Assembly (NCBI RefSeq): GCF_040117685.2
Contig: NZ_JBEDYP020000012.1
Location: forward strand, 434,001 to 498,000
Length of the DNA stretch: 64,000 nucleotides
Reading direction: 5' to 3'
Source of the DNA: Gracilimonas sp040117685
GTDB taxonomy: Bacteria; Bacteroidota; Rhodothermia; Balneolales; Balneolaceae
Under the pieces are notes generated by a model. That model saw only the letters and a list, made by a program, of their open reading frames with translations, made no database searches and had not been told where the DNA came from. Shown one piece after another: positions 34,569 to 43,409 of the stretch. A program made the position numbers and the translations under genes. Position 1 is the stretch's first letter; each line of letters opens with the position of its first letter.

Positions 34569-36587
34569 GTGGAGAACCTGGAGCAACAAAACGCAAACTC
34601 TGAAAAAGAGACCGATAAAGACGAACTTGAGAATAACGCTGAAGAAACTACTTCCGAAGAAGAAGCTTCAATTGATAATGAGGAGCCGGCTGCGGACCCA
34701 AAACAAGAGGTAGAAGAGTTGGAAGAAAAGCCTGAGAATACAGCCGAAGAAGAGGAAGCTGTTGAAGATGCAGACAACGGTGATGAAGCAGAAGAAACAG
34801 ATGAAACTGAATCAGAGTCTGATGTCGCGGTAACCGAGGAAGATAAAGCAGAGACAAAGGAGAAAGTATCTGAAGAAGAAAGTGAAAAGTCAGCTGAAGA
34901 TGCTGAGTCTTTTTACTCTGACATTGTAGAGCGGGCTAAAGAACTGGTGGTACAGACAGACTGGGCTTTTGTTACTACAGAATTGGCTAATCTCGCCCAG
35001 AATGTTACGGAAGGACCTGAATCCACCAGTGAAAAGGCCAGTCAGCTAATTGAGGAGTTTCAGGAGCTGCGGGATAACTTTGAGCAAAAGAAAAAAGAGT
35101 ATTACGAGGAGCAGAACCGCAAGAAAGAAGAGAATCTTGCCAGGAAGAAAGAACTCCTGAAGTCCCTTTCAGATATAGTAAATGAAGAAAACTGGACAGC
35201 AACCAAAGAGGTTGGTAAAATTAAGGGCCAGTGGGAAAACATTAAGCTGCTGCCGCAAGGAGAAGCCGAAGCTTTAGATAAGCGATTTAAAGAATTGATG
35301 GACGAGTTTGAGGATCATAAAGTAGATCGGCTCGTGAAGAAACTTCAGAAAGAAGAAGAGAATTTAGAGCTAAAGCTGCTCCTGCTCGATAAAATGGATG
35401 CGCTTACCCAAAAGCTCAATGAGAATACTCCTGACTTTGATAAATTAGAAGATCAGTTTAACAAGTTGATTTCCCAGTGGAGAAAAGTTGGGCGTGTTCC
35501 TTCAGAAAAAAACCAACCGCTATGGGATAGGTTCAACGCTGTGCAGGACACCTTCAATGAAGTTCGGTTCAAGGTTGATAAAGAGTTTCGTGAGCAGATT
35601 GAAAAGGCGCTTTCCAAGAAAAAGAAACTGGTGAAAGAAGCCGAAGCCCTGGTTGATCAGGAAAATATTGCGAAGGCAGCCCGTAAGGTAAATAAGCTGC
35701 ATAAAGCATGGAAAAACGCCGGCAACCTCCCGCAGAAAGATGAAAATGAGATGTGGGACCTGTTTAAAGCAGCTACCGACAAATTCAATGAGATGAAGTC
35801 GGATAATATTGATAAGCTGCGCGAACAGGAAGAGGCCAATCTCGAGAAGAAATACGACCTTATAAAAGAAGCGGAAGAAACCAAAGATACCGACGACTTT
35901 GATGCCGGTCACCAGAAGATGCAAAGCCTTATGAGCCGCTGGAAGAAAATCGGGCCGGTTCCAAGAAAGCAGTCTTCCAAAATCTGGAAGAAGTTTAAAG
36001 GCGCCATGGATGTGTTCTACGACCGCCGGCGTGAAGCTTTTAAAGGAGAGCGGAAAGATCAGAAGGAAAACCTGGAGAAGAAGCAGGAAATTCTTGAGAA
36101 GCTGAAAGAATTAGGTGAGCACGAAGATCCGGCGCTGGCTGTTCAGGAAGCCAAAAAGTTACAGCAGGCTTTTAAAGATATTGGCTACGTCCCGATCAAA
36201 ATGAAAAACAAGATCTGGAAGCAGTACCGCGAAGCATGTGATGTAATTTATGACCGCTATCGCGCGCTGGGATCTGATCTCGGAATGGAGAAAAAACTGG
36301 CTAACCAGGGAATTGATCCGGATACCCGTAAAGATATTATTAAGCTCCAGAAAGAGCGGGATAAGCTCAAGAAAGAGGTTTCTAAACTGGAAAGTGAAAT
36401 GATTCAATACCAGGAAGCTAAAACGTATTTCAAGCCTACCAACCGGGGAAATGCCTTGAAGGATGAGCTTCAGGAAAAAATTGATAAAGCCGAAAACTCA
36501 ATCGCTGAAAAAGAAGAACGCCTAAAAGAAATCAATAAAGAAATCGACCAGCTTAAACGAACGGGAGACAGCGACGAAGAAGAATAA
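34569..36587 (+). CDS. DUF349-repeat protein with acidic N-terminus
   Basis: 672 aa, GTG start preceded by AGGAAGG. Residues 1-120 are Glu-rich low complexity. Residues ~130-560 hold about five DUF349 (~75 aa) helical repeats, recognised by recurring W-K/R-x-x-G-x-V-P and L-W-x-x-F/Y-x-x-A segments (SQWRKVGRVPSEKNQPLWDRF; RWKKIGPVPRKQSSKIWKKF). The C-terminal ~90 residues are a coiled coil (DIIKLQKERDKLKKEVSKLESEM). The family is widespread in Bacteroidota; its role is not settled. Confidence 0.9.
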   Translation: MENLEQQNANSEKETDKDELENNAEETTSEEEASIDNEEPAADPKQEVEELEEKPENTAEEEEAVEDADNGDEAEETDETESESDVAVTEEDKAETKEKVSEEESEKSAEDAESFYSDIVERAKELVVQTDWAFVTTELANLAQNVTEGPESTSEKASQLIEEFQELRDNFEQKKKEYYEEQNRKKEENLARKKELLKSLSDIVNEENWTATKEVGKIKGQWENIKLLPQGEAEALDKRFKELMDEFEDHKVDRLVKKLQKEEENLELKLLLLDKMDALTQKLNENTPDFDKLEDQFNKLISQWRKVGRVPSEKNQPLWDRFNAVQDTFNEVRFKVDKEFREQIEKALSKKKKLVKEAEALVDQENIAKAARKVNKLHKAWKNAGNLPQKDENEMWDLFKAATDKFNEMKSDNIDKLREQEEANLEKKYDLIKEAEETKDTDDFDAGHQKMQSLMSRWKKIGPVPRKQSSKIWKKFKGAMDVFYDRRREAFKGERKDQKENLEKKQEILEKLKELGEHEDPALAVQEAKKLQQAFKDIGYVPIKMKNKIWKQYREACDVIYDRYRALGSDLGMEKKLANQGIDPDTRKDIIKLQKERDKLKKEVSKLESEMIQYQEAKTYFKPTNRGNALKDELQEKIDKAENSIAEKEERLKEINKEIDQLKRTGDSDEEE

Positions 36588-36772
36588 CAAGTGCTTTCCG
36601 TTTGTTTAATATTTTTATACAATAGTGAGCGTTGAAATCTAAATGATTATCCCACATTGGTTTAGTTATAGAAAATATTAACAGGGAAGATAATACCGTT
36701 CAATTTACACATATTAGGGGTGCACGATTGAACATGTATAGATAGATAGGTAAGCAGAGGTTTATATATAAT

Positions 36773-37639
36773 TTGAAAGGCTCGATACATATAAAATTTT
36801 GGGGAGTCCGGGGTTCAACGCCTTGCGCTAATAGTGAAAACATGCGGTACGGGGGAAACACAACGTGCGTGCAAATTCAGATTAAAGGTAATGACGAATT
36901 GCTGATTTTAGATTCCGGAACCGGCTTTCGGAATCTTGGTAACGAACTGCAAGGCCGGGGTTCTTCACTTCGTGGTCGCGTATTCATCACTCACCCACAT
37001 TGGGACCATTTGCAAGGCTTCCCATTCTTCAAACCCTTCTATAATGGCAATAACTGGTTTCGAATCTATTTGCCACCCCAGGGTGAGATAGGGTGTAAGG
37101 AAATTTTACAGGGGCATATGTCCAGCACCTTTTTTCCGGTCTCTATTGATATGCTGGAAGCTGATTTAGATTGCGAAACCTTTCAGCCTGGTAAATTAGA
37201 TTTTGACGGTTATTCTGTTGAGTACATATGGGCAACCCATACGGTTCCTACAGCTATGTATAAGATTCGAATCAAAGATAAAACCATTGTTTTTGCTCCG
37301 GACAACGAATTGATGGATGATGATTCAGAAAAAAGCCGGCTATTCAGGGAAGAGTTTAAGGAGTTCGTCCGTGATATTGATGTGCTGATTCACGATGCCC
37401 AGTATTCGAATAAGTTGTACAAACAACGTGTTGGCTGGGGGCATTCATCCTGGGAAACTGTTACGGAACTGGCTAAAGAAGTGAATGTAAAAAGGCTTTT
37501 CCTGACGCATCATGATCCTGACAACAGTGATGACGTATTGGCTAAAAGAGAAGAGCAGATTCAGGATGTATATGGATCTTCATTTGAAAGAGTATGTCTG
37601 GCCAAAGAAGGGCAGGAAATTGCCCTGCCCTCCGGTTAA
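36773..37639 (+). CDS. Metallo-beta-lactamase-fold hydrolase (phosphodiesterase-like)
   Basis: 288 aa, TTG start. N-terminal FWGVRGSTPCANSENMRYGGNTTCV is the signature of a PhnP/cyclic-phosphodiesterase-like MBL group. Metal motif THPHWDHLQGFPFF (HxHxDH-type), then ATHTVPTAMYKI, FAPDNELMD, LIHDAQYS and LFLTHHDPDNSDD supply further ligands. The lack of an RNase Z loop points to a small-molecule phosphodiesterase rather than RNase. Follows the DUF349 gene after a 185-base spacer in which no other feature was seen. Confidence 0.85.
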   Translation: MKGSIHIKFWGVRGSTPCANSENMRYGGNTTCVQIQIKGNDELLILDSGTGFRNLGNELQGRGSSLRGRVFITHPHWDHLQGFPFFKPFYNGNNWFRIYLPPQGEIGCKEILQGHMSSTFFPVSIDMLEADLDCETFQPGKLDFDGYSVEYIWATHTVPTAMYKIRIKDKTIVFAPDNELMDDDSEKSRLFREEFKEFVRDIDVLIHDAQYSNKLYKQRVGWGHSSWETVTELAKEVNVKRLFLTHHDPDNSDDVLAKREEQIQDVYGSSFERVCLAKEGQEIALPSG

Positions 37640-37672
37640 GCCAGTAAAGTAAAGTTTTAAGGTGCAATTACC

Positions 37673-38149
37673 TTAGAAGTAAAATCGGATGCCAATGGCT
37701 CCGTTTCCGTCAAAGTCGGTGCTGGGAGCTAAATCTAAAATGGGAACCGCCTCAACAAATAAGTCGATCGGGGCATCTTCTATCAGGTAATTCAGTCCCA
37801 AAGGAACACGAATACCGATAGCCGCTTCATCAGCTAAAACAAGCCGTGCACCTACTCCATAATAAAAAGCCAGTCTTCCCTGATCTACTCCGCTAAACCA
37901 GTTATGCTGGAGGTAGTCGCCGTGAAGGTGAATGGCATCGTACCGGCCAAACGACCAGGCAGCACCGAAGCCAAAAGCAGACTTGGAATTATTCCAGGCC
38001 TTTATAGAGATACCGGTTGGCTCACCGAGCATAACACCCAGCCCGAGATTGCCACCTTCCCCATTAGCCTGTGCATTTGCAGTTTCAGGAATAGTGATTG
38101 CTACTCCGAAAATTATAGTTAGTATTGAAAGTAATTTTTTAATGTTCAT
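37673..38149 (-). CDS. Small outer-membrane beta-barrel-like protein
   Basis: 158 aa. Signal peptide 1-26 (TANAQ). The mature part is Gly/aromatic-rich with alternating strands (GEPTGISIKAWNNSKSAFGFGAAW...; VGARLVLADEAAIGIRVPLGLNYL) ending in FYF, a typical C-terminal Phe of barrels inserted by BamA. The family was not recognised; function unknown. Convergent with the MBL gene. Confidence 0.65.
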   Translation of the reverse strand: MNIKKLLSILTIIFGVAITIPETANAQANGEGGNLGLGVMLGEPTGISIKAWNNSKSAFGFGAAWSFGRYDAIHLHGDYLQHNWFSGVDQGRLAFYYGVGARLVLADEAAIGIRVPLGLNYLIEDAPIDLFVEAVPILDLAPSTDFDGNGAIGIRFYF

Positions 38150-38343
38150 AGTTGATTGGTTAGTTATGTTTACTACCTCATTAAATACAAATTAGGCCAA
38201 AATTGTTTCAATTATAGCATAATTAATGATTTTTGGGAGTAGAATCGTTTAAATCAATCCTTCCATCTTTTTATTTCGTAAGAATTACTAAGCTGGTTCA
38301 TTCAAATCAATACTATACTATTAATAAAGAAAAAGGCACAATT

Positions 38344-38679
38344 ATGGATAATCCTTATTACAAAGCAGAAGATCTAAAAAAGTTTGGCGATATCACTGAA
38401 TTTCAGGAAAAGCTGGGGAATAAGTTTTTTGAATACTACGGAGAGGTATTTGAAGAGGGGGCTTTATCAAAAAGAGAAAAAGCATTGATCGCCCTTGCAG
38501 TGGCTCATACGGTACAATGTCCGTATTGTATAGATGCCTATACTACCGACAGCCTGGAGAAAGGAGCCAGCGAAGAGCAAATGATGGAAGCAGTTCATGT
38601 GGCCGCCGCCATTCGGGGTGGATCATCGCTCGTTCATGGCGTGCAGATGATGAATAAAGTGAAAGACTTGTCCATGTAA
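38344..38679 (+). CDS. Arsenosugar-associated peroxidase-like protein (carboxymuconolactone decarboxylase/AhpD fold)
   Basis: 111 aa from the ATG at 38344; the upstream open frame is not conserved-looking. AhpD-type CxxC motif in VQCPYCIDAYTTDSLEKG, with the surrounding ALIALAVAHT and VAAAIRGGSSLVHG. This type is found next to ArsS in arsenosugar (and possibly selenium-linked) clusters. It starts the four-gene group 38344-41162. A hairpin (38707-38725) separates it from arsS. Confidence 0.88.
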   Translation: MDNPYYKAEDLKKFGDITEFQEKLGNKFFEYYGEVFEEGALSKREKALIALAVAHTVQCPYCIDAYTTDSLEKGASEEQMMEAVHVAAAIRGGSSLVHGVQMMNKVKDLSM

Positions 38680-38706
38680 TTTTAGTAAGCAGAATCAGAA
38701 TAATCA

Positions 38707-38725
38707 TGCCCGGTTAACTTCCGGG
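38707..38725 (+). promoter_or_regulatory. Hairpin in the arsS leader
   Basis: GCCCGG (38707-38712) and CCGGGC (38720-38725) with loop TTAACTT, 35 bases before the arsS ATG. No T-run. Could be an attenuator, a processing site or a protective stem-loop; inferred. Confidence 0.45.
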
Positions 38726-38759
38726 CTGATCGATATTATATTTAACAGAAGGAAGTTTT

Positions 38760-39806
38760 ATGAAAAGCTTATTGGCAGAATCTCATGAGCTGGCTAAGCC
38801 CAGCGTTCAGCTCGATATCATTAATAATCACAACGAAAAAATAAAGTCTCTGCCGAAGTTCAGAGACAAAATTGACCCGATTGGTTTATTCCCACTGAAA
38901 CCCACTGGTATTGAGATCTTTCAAATGAATGTGGGCTACATGTGTAACATGACCTGCAAGCATTGCCATGTGGATGCCGGCCCCGATCGTCAGGAAATTA
39001 TGACGAAGGAGACCTTCGGGCATTGTCTTGATGCTATAAAAGGAACCGATATTGATACGGTAGACCTGACCGGCGGGGCTCCGGAAATGAACCCTCATTT
39101 CCGATGGTTTGTAGAAGAAGTATCAAAGCTGGGTAAACATGTGATTGTAAGATCGAACCTTACCATCCTGACCACCAATAAATTCAGTGACCTGCCGGAA
39201 TTTTTTAAGGAACACGGGGTGGAAGTAACCTGTTCTCTTCCTTTTTACAGTAAATCACGGACTGACCGACAGCGTGGAGAAGGCACCTATGATAAATCCA
39301 TTAAGGCTTTAAAACGGTTGAATGAAATCGGGTATGGTGTTGAAGATACAGGGCTACTATTGAACCTGGTTTATAATCCCGTAGGGGCTTTTTTACCGGG
39401 CGATCAGGAAGATATTAAGCAGGAGTTCAAGAAAGAGCTCAAAAGAAAGCATGATATAGTGTTCAATGACCTGTTCACCATCACCAATTTACCGATTAGT
39501 CGGTTTCTCAACTTCCTGCTGATGTCCGGAAACCTGGAAGAGTACATGGAGAAACTGATCGAATCGTTTAATCCGGCAGCTGCGGCTGGGGTAATGTGCC
39601 GCAACACCATTTCCATTGGTTGGGATGGCCGGTTGTTTGATTGCGATTTCAACCAAATGCTGGATATGGAAACCCATGAAGACAGCGTGCAACACATTGA
39701 GGACTTCGATCTTGAGTCGCTAAACAACCGGGAAATCAAGATTAATCAGCATTGCTTTGGGTGCACAGCCGGAGCAGGAAGCAGCTGCGGGGGCGCGACT
39801 ACTTGA
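38760..39806 (+). CDS. arsS: Arsenosugar biosynthesis radical SAM protein ArsS
   Basis: 348 aa. Radical SAM [4Fe-4S] motif YMCNMTCKHCHVDAGPDR (CxxxCxxC) at ~60-77, GGAPEMNP (SAM-binding GGE-like) and a C-terminal DUF3641 domain with CRNTISIGWDGRLFDCDFNQML. The C-terminus ends CFGCTAGAGSSCGGATT. In part of this family the Cys of SSCGG is selenocysteine; here the codon is TGC, an ordinary Cys. ArsS forms the 5'-deoxy-5'-dimethylarsinoyl-adenosine precursor of arsenosugars. AGAAGGAAG precedes the ATG. Overlaps or abuts the next gene. Confidence 0.93.
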   Translation: MKSLLAESHELAKPSVQLDIINNHNEKIKSLPKFRDKIDPIGLFPLKPTGIEIFQMNVGYMCNMTCKHCHVDAGPDRQEIMTKETFGHCLDAIKGTDIDTVDLTGGAPEMNPHFRWFVEEVSKLGKHVIVRSNLTILTTNKFSDLPEFFKEHGVEVTCSLPFYSKSRTDRQRGEGTYDKSIKALKRLNEIGYGVEDTGLLLNLVYNPVGAFLPGDQEDIKQEFKKELKRKHDIVFNDLFTITNLPISRFLNFLLMSGNLEEYMEKLIESFNPAAAAGVMCRNTISIGWDGRLFDCDFNQMLDMETHEDSVQHIEDFDLESLNNREIKINQHCFGCTAGAGSSCGGATT

Positions 39807-39823
39807 ACACCCAACAAGGAACA

Positions 39824-40438
39824 TTGAACAAGGAAGGAAGAACAAGGGAAAAGCTGATTATCTTCGTAAAAAACGAGGAGGCCGGGAAAACTAAAACCCG
39901 GCTTGCAGCTACAATCGGAGATGAGCAAGCCCTTGAAGTATATCAAAAATTACTGGGATGGACCCTTGAGCAAACCCGGGATTTAGAAGTTACCCGTGAA
40001 GTGTGGTATTCAAGATTTATTGCTGAGAATGATATCTGGGAAGAGGGTGATTTCGAAAAGCGCCTGCAGTCCGGGGATAATCTTGGTGCAAAAATGTCGA
40101 ATGCCTTCAGGAAATCATTTACTGAAGAGTCGTTCCAAAAAGTGGTAATCATCGGCAGTGATTGTGCGGAGCTTACCTCGGGTATCATTCAGCAGGCTTT
40201 TCAGAAATTGGAAGACCACGAGTTTGTAATCGGACCGGCTGAAGATGGCGGGTATTACCTGTTGGGAATGAGGAACTATCACCCGGAGGTGTTTGAAGAA
40301 ATCGAATGGAGTACCGGCTCCGTATTTCAGAAAACGATAGAAAAAATCCGGGATATGGGCTCAAATTATGCCACACTGAAAGAATTAAACGATGTAGATA
40401 CCATCGAAGACTGGAATAGGGTTAAGTCCGGTTTATAA
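39824..40438 (+). CDS. TIGR04282-type arsenosugar glycosyltransferase
   Basis: About 204 aa. Starts are unusual: no ATG is near; TTG at 39803 overlaps the arsS stop (TTGA) and TTG at 39824 has AAGGA upstream. 39824 is favoured. CofC-like nucleotidyl/glycosyltransferase fold: IIFVKNEEAGKTKTRLA near the N-terminus (nucleotide binding) and VVIIGSDCAELTSGII with the DxD-like SDC. The C-terminal part has GPAEDGGYYLLG. Works with TIGR04283 in arsenosugar assembly. Confidence 0.85.
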   Translation: MNKEGRTREKLIIFVKNEEAGKTKTRLAATIGDEQALEVYQKLLGWTLEQTRDLEVTREVWYSRFIAENDIWEEGDFEKRLQSGDNLGAKMSNAFRKSFTEESFQKVVIIGSDCAELTSGIIQQAFQKLEDHEFVIGPAEDGGYYLLGMRNYHPEVFEEIEWSTGSVFQKTIEKIRDMGSNYATLKELNDVDTIEDWNRVKSGL

Positions 40439-40466
40439 TTGTCCGCTATTAATGAGTTTAGAGTAA

Positions 40467-41162
40467 ATGATAAGTATTGTTATTCCTGCTTTTAATGAGG
40501 AAGCCAAGATTGGCGGGCTCATTTCTTTTTTGAAGGAACATGGAGAAGGGCAGGTTTTGGAGATAATTGTAGTTGACGGGGGCAGTTCAGATAATACCGC
40601 TGAAATAGCCTCAGAAAAGGGAGCAAGGGTTTTGGAAAGTCCGGTAAGAGGCCGGGCAAATCAAATGAATTTTGGGGCTGAAAAGGCCCGTGGAGAGTGG
40701 CTGTATTTTCTGCATGCCGACACCACTCCGCCACCTACATTTGCTACAGATATCAGCAGGAAAATACAGGCCGGATTTGAGTGCGGTTGTTTCCGTCTGT
40801 CTTTTGATAACAGCCACCCGGTACTGCGGATTTACAGTTGGTTTACCCGGTTCGATCTCAATGTTTTCAGGTTCGGAGATCAGAGTCTATTCGTTAGAAA
40901 AGCGCTTTTCTCAAAAACAGGCGGTTTTGATAATAAATTGTTGGTGATGGAAGATCAGGAAATTGTAAAACGTCTTAAAAGTCACGCACAATTTGTGATC
41001 CTTAAAAAGTCAGTTGTTACTTCGGCAAGGAAATATCAACGGTTTGGGGTTTTCAGATTACAGTTCATTTTTGCTATTATAGTGGTCCTCTTTTATTTAA
41101 AGATCAGCCAAGAGGTAATAGCACACTTTTATAAATCGTTTATGGTGGGCTCGTCATATTAA
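40467..41162 (+). CDS. TIGR04283-type arsenosugar glycosyltransferase (GT2)
   Basis: 231 aa, GT-A family 2. N-terminal MISIVIPAFNEEAKI, VDGGSSDNT, RGRANQMNFGA and LHADTTPP (DxD) motifs. A C-terminal hydrophobic stretch (~205-225) may anchor it to the membrane. 28 bases after the TIGR04282 gene. Closes the arsenosugar group. No arsenic methyltransferase (ArsM) is adjacent. Confidence 0.9.
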   Translation: MISIVIPAFNEEAKIGGLISFLKEHGEGQVLEIIVVDGGSSDNTAEIASEKGARVLESPVRGRANQMNFGAEKARGEWLYFLHADTTPPPTFATDISRKIQAGFECGCFRLSFDNSHPVLRIYSWFTRFDLNVFRFGDQSLFVRKALFSKTGGFDNKLLVMEDQEIVKRLKSHAQFVILKKSVVTSARKYQRFGVFRLQFIFAIIVVLFYLKISQEVIAHFYKSFMVGSSY

Positions 41163-41252
41163 GTTAGTGTTAAAAGGCTGGGTGACCTCAGAGGTTGGCC
41201 CCCGTTTTCGCTATATTTACCAGCCCTAAAGAAAACCCCGTTAGTAATCTAT

Positions 41253-43388
41253 ATGAGAATTATCCGAGCAGGATTAACCGCTTTTTTCCTAACTTTATTT
41301 GCCGCAAATCTTTACGCGCAGGCATCATTTGAAAGAGCCGAAACCAACGTTGGAACTATAGGCCTGTCCATTACAAATTATGGCACTATTGGAAAGCCGG
41401 ACGTACGCAATAACCCCGAAGGCGGGTTCAGTATGCGCTACCCAAGCGACTCTCAAATCGAGCATTTATTTGAAGCCGGGATTTGGGTCGGCGCGTTATA
41501 CAATAATTCTCAGCTAAGGGTATCTACATCTTCAATAACCACTTCAGCGGGATACTCAAGGGGTGGTTCGGGTTTTGAATTTACAGCTGATAATATCATC
41601 CTGAGAAGAAGTAGTAACCCTAATGATGAATATTTTAATGCCCAGTCTGTTGGAGAGCAGGATATCATTACTGAGTTTTCAGATCGAAGAAGGGATATTC
41701 AGGGGACGCCCATTAATGGACATGATACCCCGCTTTATGCAGATGTACGGCTGGAAAGTTATAACTGGGGTTTCCCTTTTACTGAGAACTTTTCCATCCT
41801 TAAATATGAAATCACCAACAATAGTGACCAGTATGCAGGTGCTGCTACCTGGGACAGTGTGTTTGTGGGGATGTATGCAGATTTGGTTGTTCGGGATATC
41901 ACCACAAATGAAGCCGGCGGAGCTTTCTTTAATAAAAATGGTATTGGTTATCTGGATTCGCTCTACACCACCTATGCATTTGATGCGGGTTCTCCCAACG
42001 GTGAGCCGGCCATAAACACGTATGGGGCTATTTCTCTAATTGGAGCTGAATACCGTGGAAATTTCTTTCATCCTAAAAATGAAGACTACCTCCAGAGTCA
42101 AGGAGTCAATGCCCCAATGGTAGGTCCCAGCTATTGGTTGTTCTCTTCCGGAACCGGGGTTTTCAACGCGCCATCAAACGACATTGACCGTTATACCCGT
42201 ATGGCAGAGCGCTTTCCAATTGATTCGACAAATGCGCAGAATGAAACGTACAGGGAAGCGCTTAGAACGGATGGTCAGGATGGGGCAGGTAACTATATCT
42301 CATTTCTTTCAATGGGTCCCTTCCCCGTGGTAGAACCCGGAGAAACCATAACGGTGTATTTTGTGTATTCAGCAGCCAGAAAGCCGGAAGAATTTCAGGG
42401 AACAACTCAAAATATAAAAGAAATTGATACAGAGGAGTCGCGGTCTTTGCTTAGGCAGACGCTCAGTTCAGCTAATCGTGTTTTTCAAGGGGAAGATTTA
42501 AATGATAACGGTATTTTAGATCCGGGAGAAGATACCGATGGCGACGGGCAGCTAACGCGATATCTGTTCCCAACACCGCCCGATAATCCTAAGATTCGTA
42601 TTCAGTTAGAAGAAGGGAAGGCATCTATTTATTGGGACAGGACAGCTGAGTTTTCGGTGGATCGGGTTTCCGGTGAAATGGATTTTGAAGGGTATAGAAT
42701 TTATAGTTCTCAGCTGGGAGATGCTCAGGGTGTGGATCCTAAATTAATCCGTGAATTTGACAAGCCCGCCAACCAGATAGCATTCGATACCGGTTTTGAA
42801 GAAGTGGAACTGGATGAACCGGCTACATTTGAGGGGGATACGTCTGAATATTGGTATCGTTATGAGCTCGATGGATTGTTGAGTGGTTGGCAATACGAAA
42901 TTTCGGTAACCGCTTTTGATGGAGGTAGTGAAACATTCGATATCGGAAGCCTCGAAAGCTCGACGAACTCAAATTCAGTAAGGATTTTTCCCGGTACCCC
43001 GGTTAACGAGAATTTTGGCAGCAATGACAAAGAGTATAAAGTAGGGGTGTATCCAAACCCATACCGGATCAGGGCAGCGTGGGATGGATCCAATGAAAAT
43101 ACCCGAAAACTCTATTTTTATAATTTACCTTCAAGAGCGGAAGTTCGCGTATATACCGTGGCAGGAGACATTGTGGCGGAGTTGGAACATAATTCGGCCA
43201 CATATAGCGGCGATATTTCCTGGTTCGATAACTTTAGTGACGACCCAAGAGTGATGGCCGGGGGAGAGCATGCATGGGATTTACAGTCTGATGCCAACCA
43301 AATCTTATCCACGGGTTTATACCTGTATACCGTGAAAGACTTGGAATCAGGAGAAGTACAAACAGGTAAACTACTTATTATCAAATAA
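41253..43388 (+). CDS. Secreted protein with T9SS type A-like sorting domain
   Basis: 711 aa. Signal peptide 1-22 (LYAQ). A large beta-rich region (~30-370) follows, then an EF-hand/dockerin-like calcium loop in DLNDNGILDPGEDTDGDG (~408-425), an FN3-like segment (~440-570), and a C-terminal domain ~600-711 (YPNPYR ... LSTGLYLYTVKDLESGEVQTGKLLIIK) that fits T9SS type A sorting. Delivered to the cell surface by type IX secretion. Function unknown. Followed after 21 bases by the second cargo gene. Confidence 0.85.
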   Translation: MRIIRAGLTAFFLTLFAANLYAQASFERAETNVGTIGLSITNYGTIGKPDVRNNPEGGFSMRYPSDSQIEHLFEAGIWVGALYNNSQLRVSTSSITTSAGYSRGGSGFEFTADNIILRRSSNPNDEYFNAQSVGEQDIITEFSDRRRDIQGTPINGHDTPLYADVRLESYNWGFPFTENFSILKYEITNNSDQYAGAATWDSVFVGMYADLVVRDITTNEAGGAFFNKNGIGYLDSLYTTYAFDAGSPNGEPAINTYGAISLIGAEYRGNFFHPKNEDYLQSQGVNAPMVGPSYWLFSSGTGVFNAPSNDIDRYTRMAERFPIDSTNAQNETYREALRTDGQDGAGNYISFLSMGPFPVVEPGETITVYFVYSAARKPEEFQGTTQNIKEIDTEESRSLLRQTLSSANRVFQGEDLNDNGILDPGEDTDGDGQLTRYLFPTPPDNPKIRIQLEEGKASIYWDRTAEFSVDRVSGEMDFEGYRIYSSQLGDAQGVDPKLIREFDKPANQIAFDTGFEEVELDEPATFEGDTSEYWYRYELDGLLSGWQYEISVTAFDGGSETFDIGSLESSTNSNSVRIFPGTPVNENFGSNDKEYKVGVYPNPYRIRAAWDGSNENTRKLYFYNLPSRAEVRVYTVAGDIVAELEHNSATYSGDISWFDNFSDDPRVMAGGEHAWDLQSDANQILSTGLYLYTVKDLESGEVQTGKLLIIK

Positions 43389-43409
43389 TCAAAAGACAGA
43401 GGATCAACT

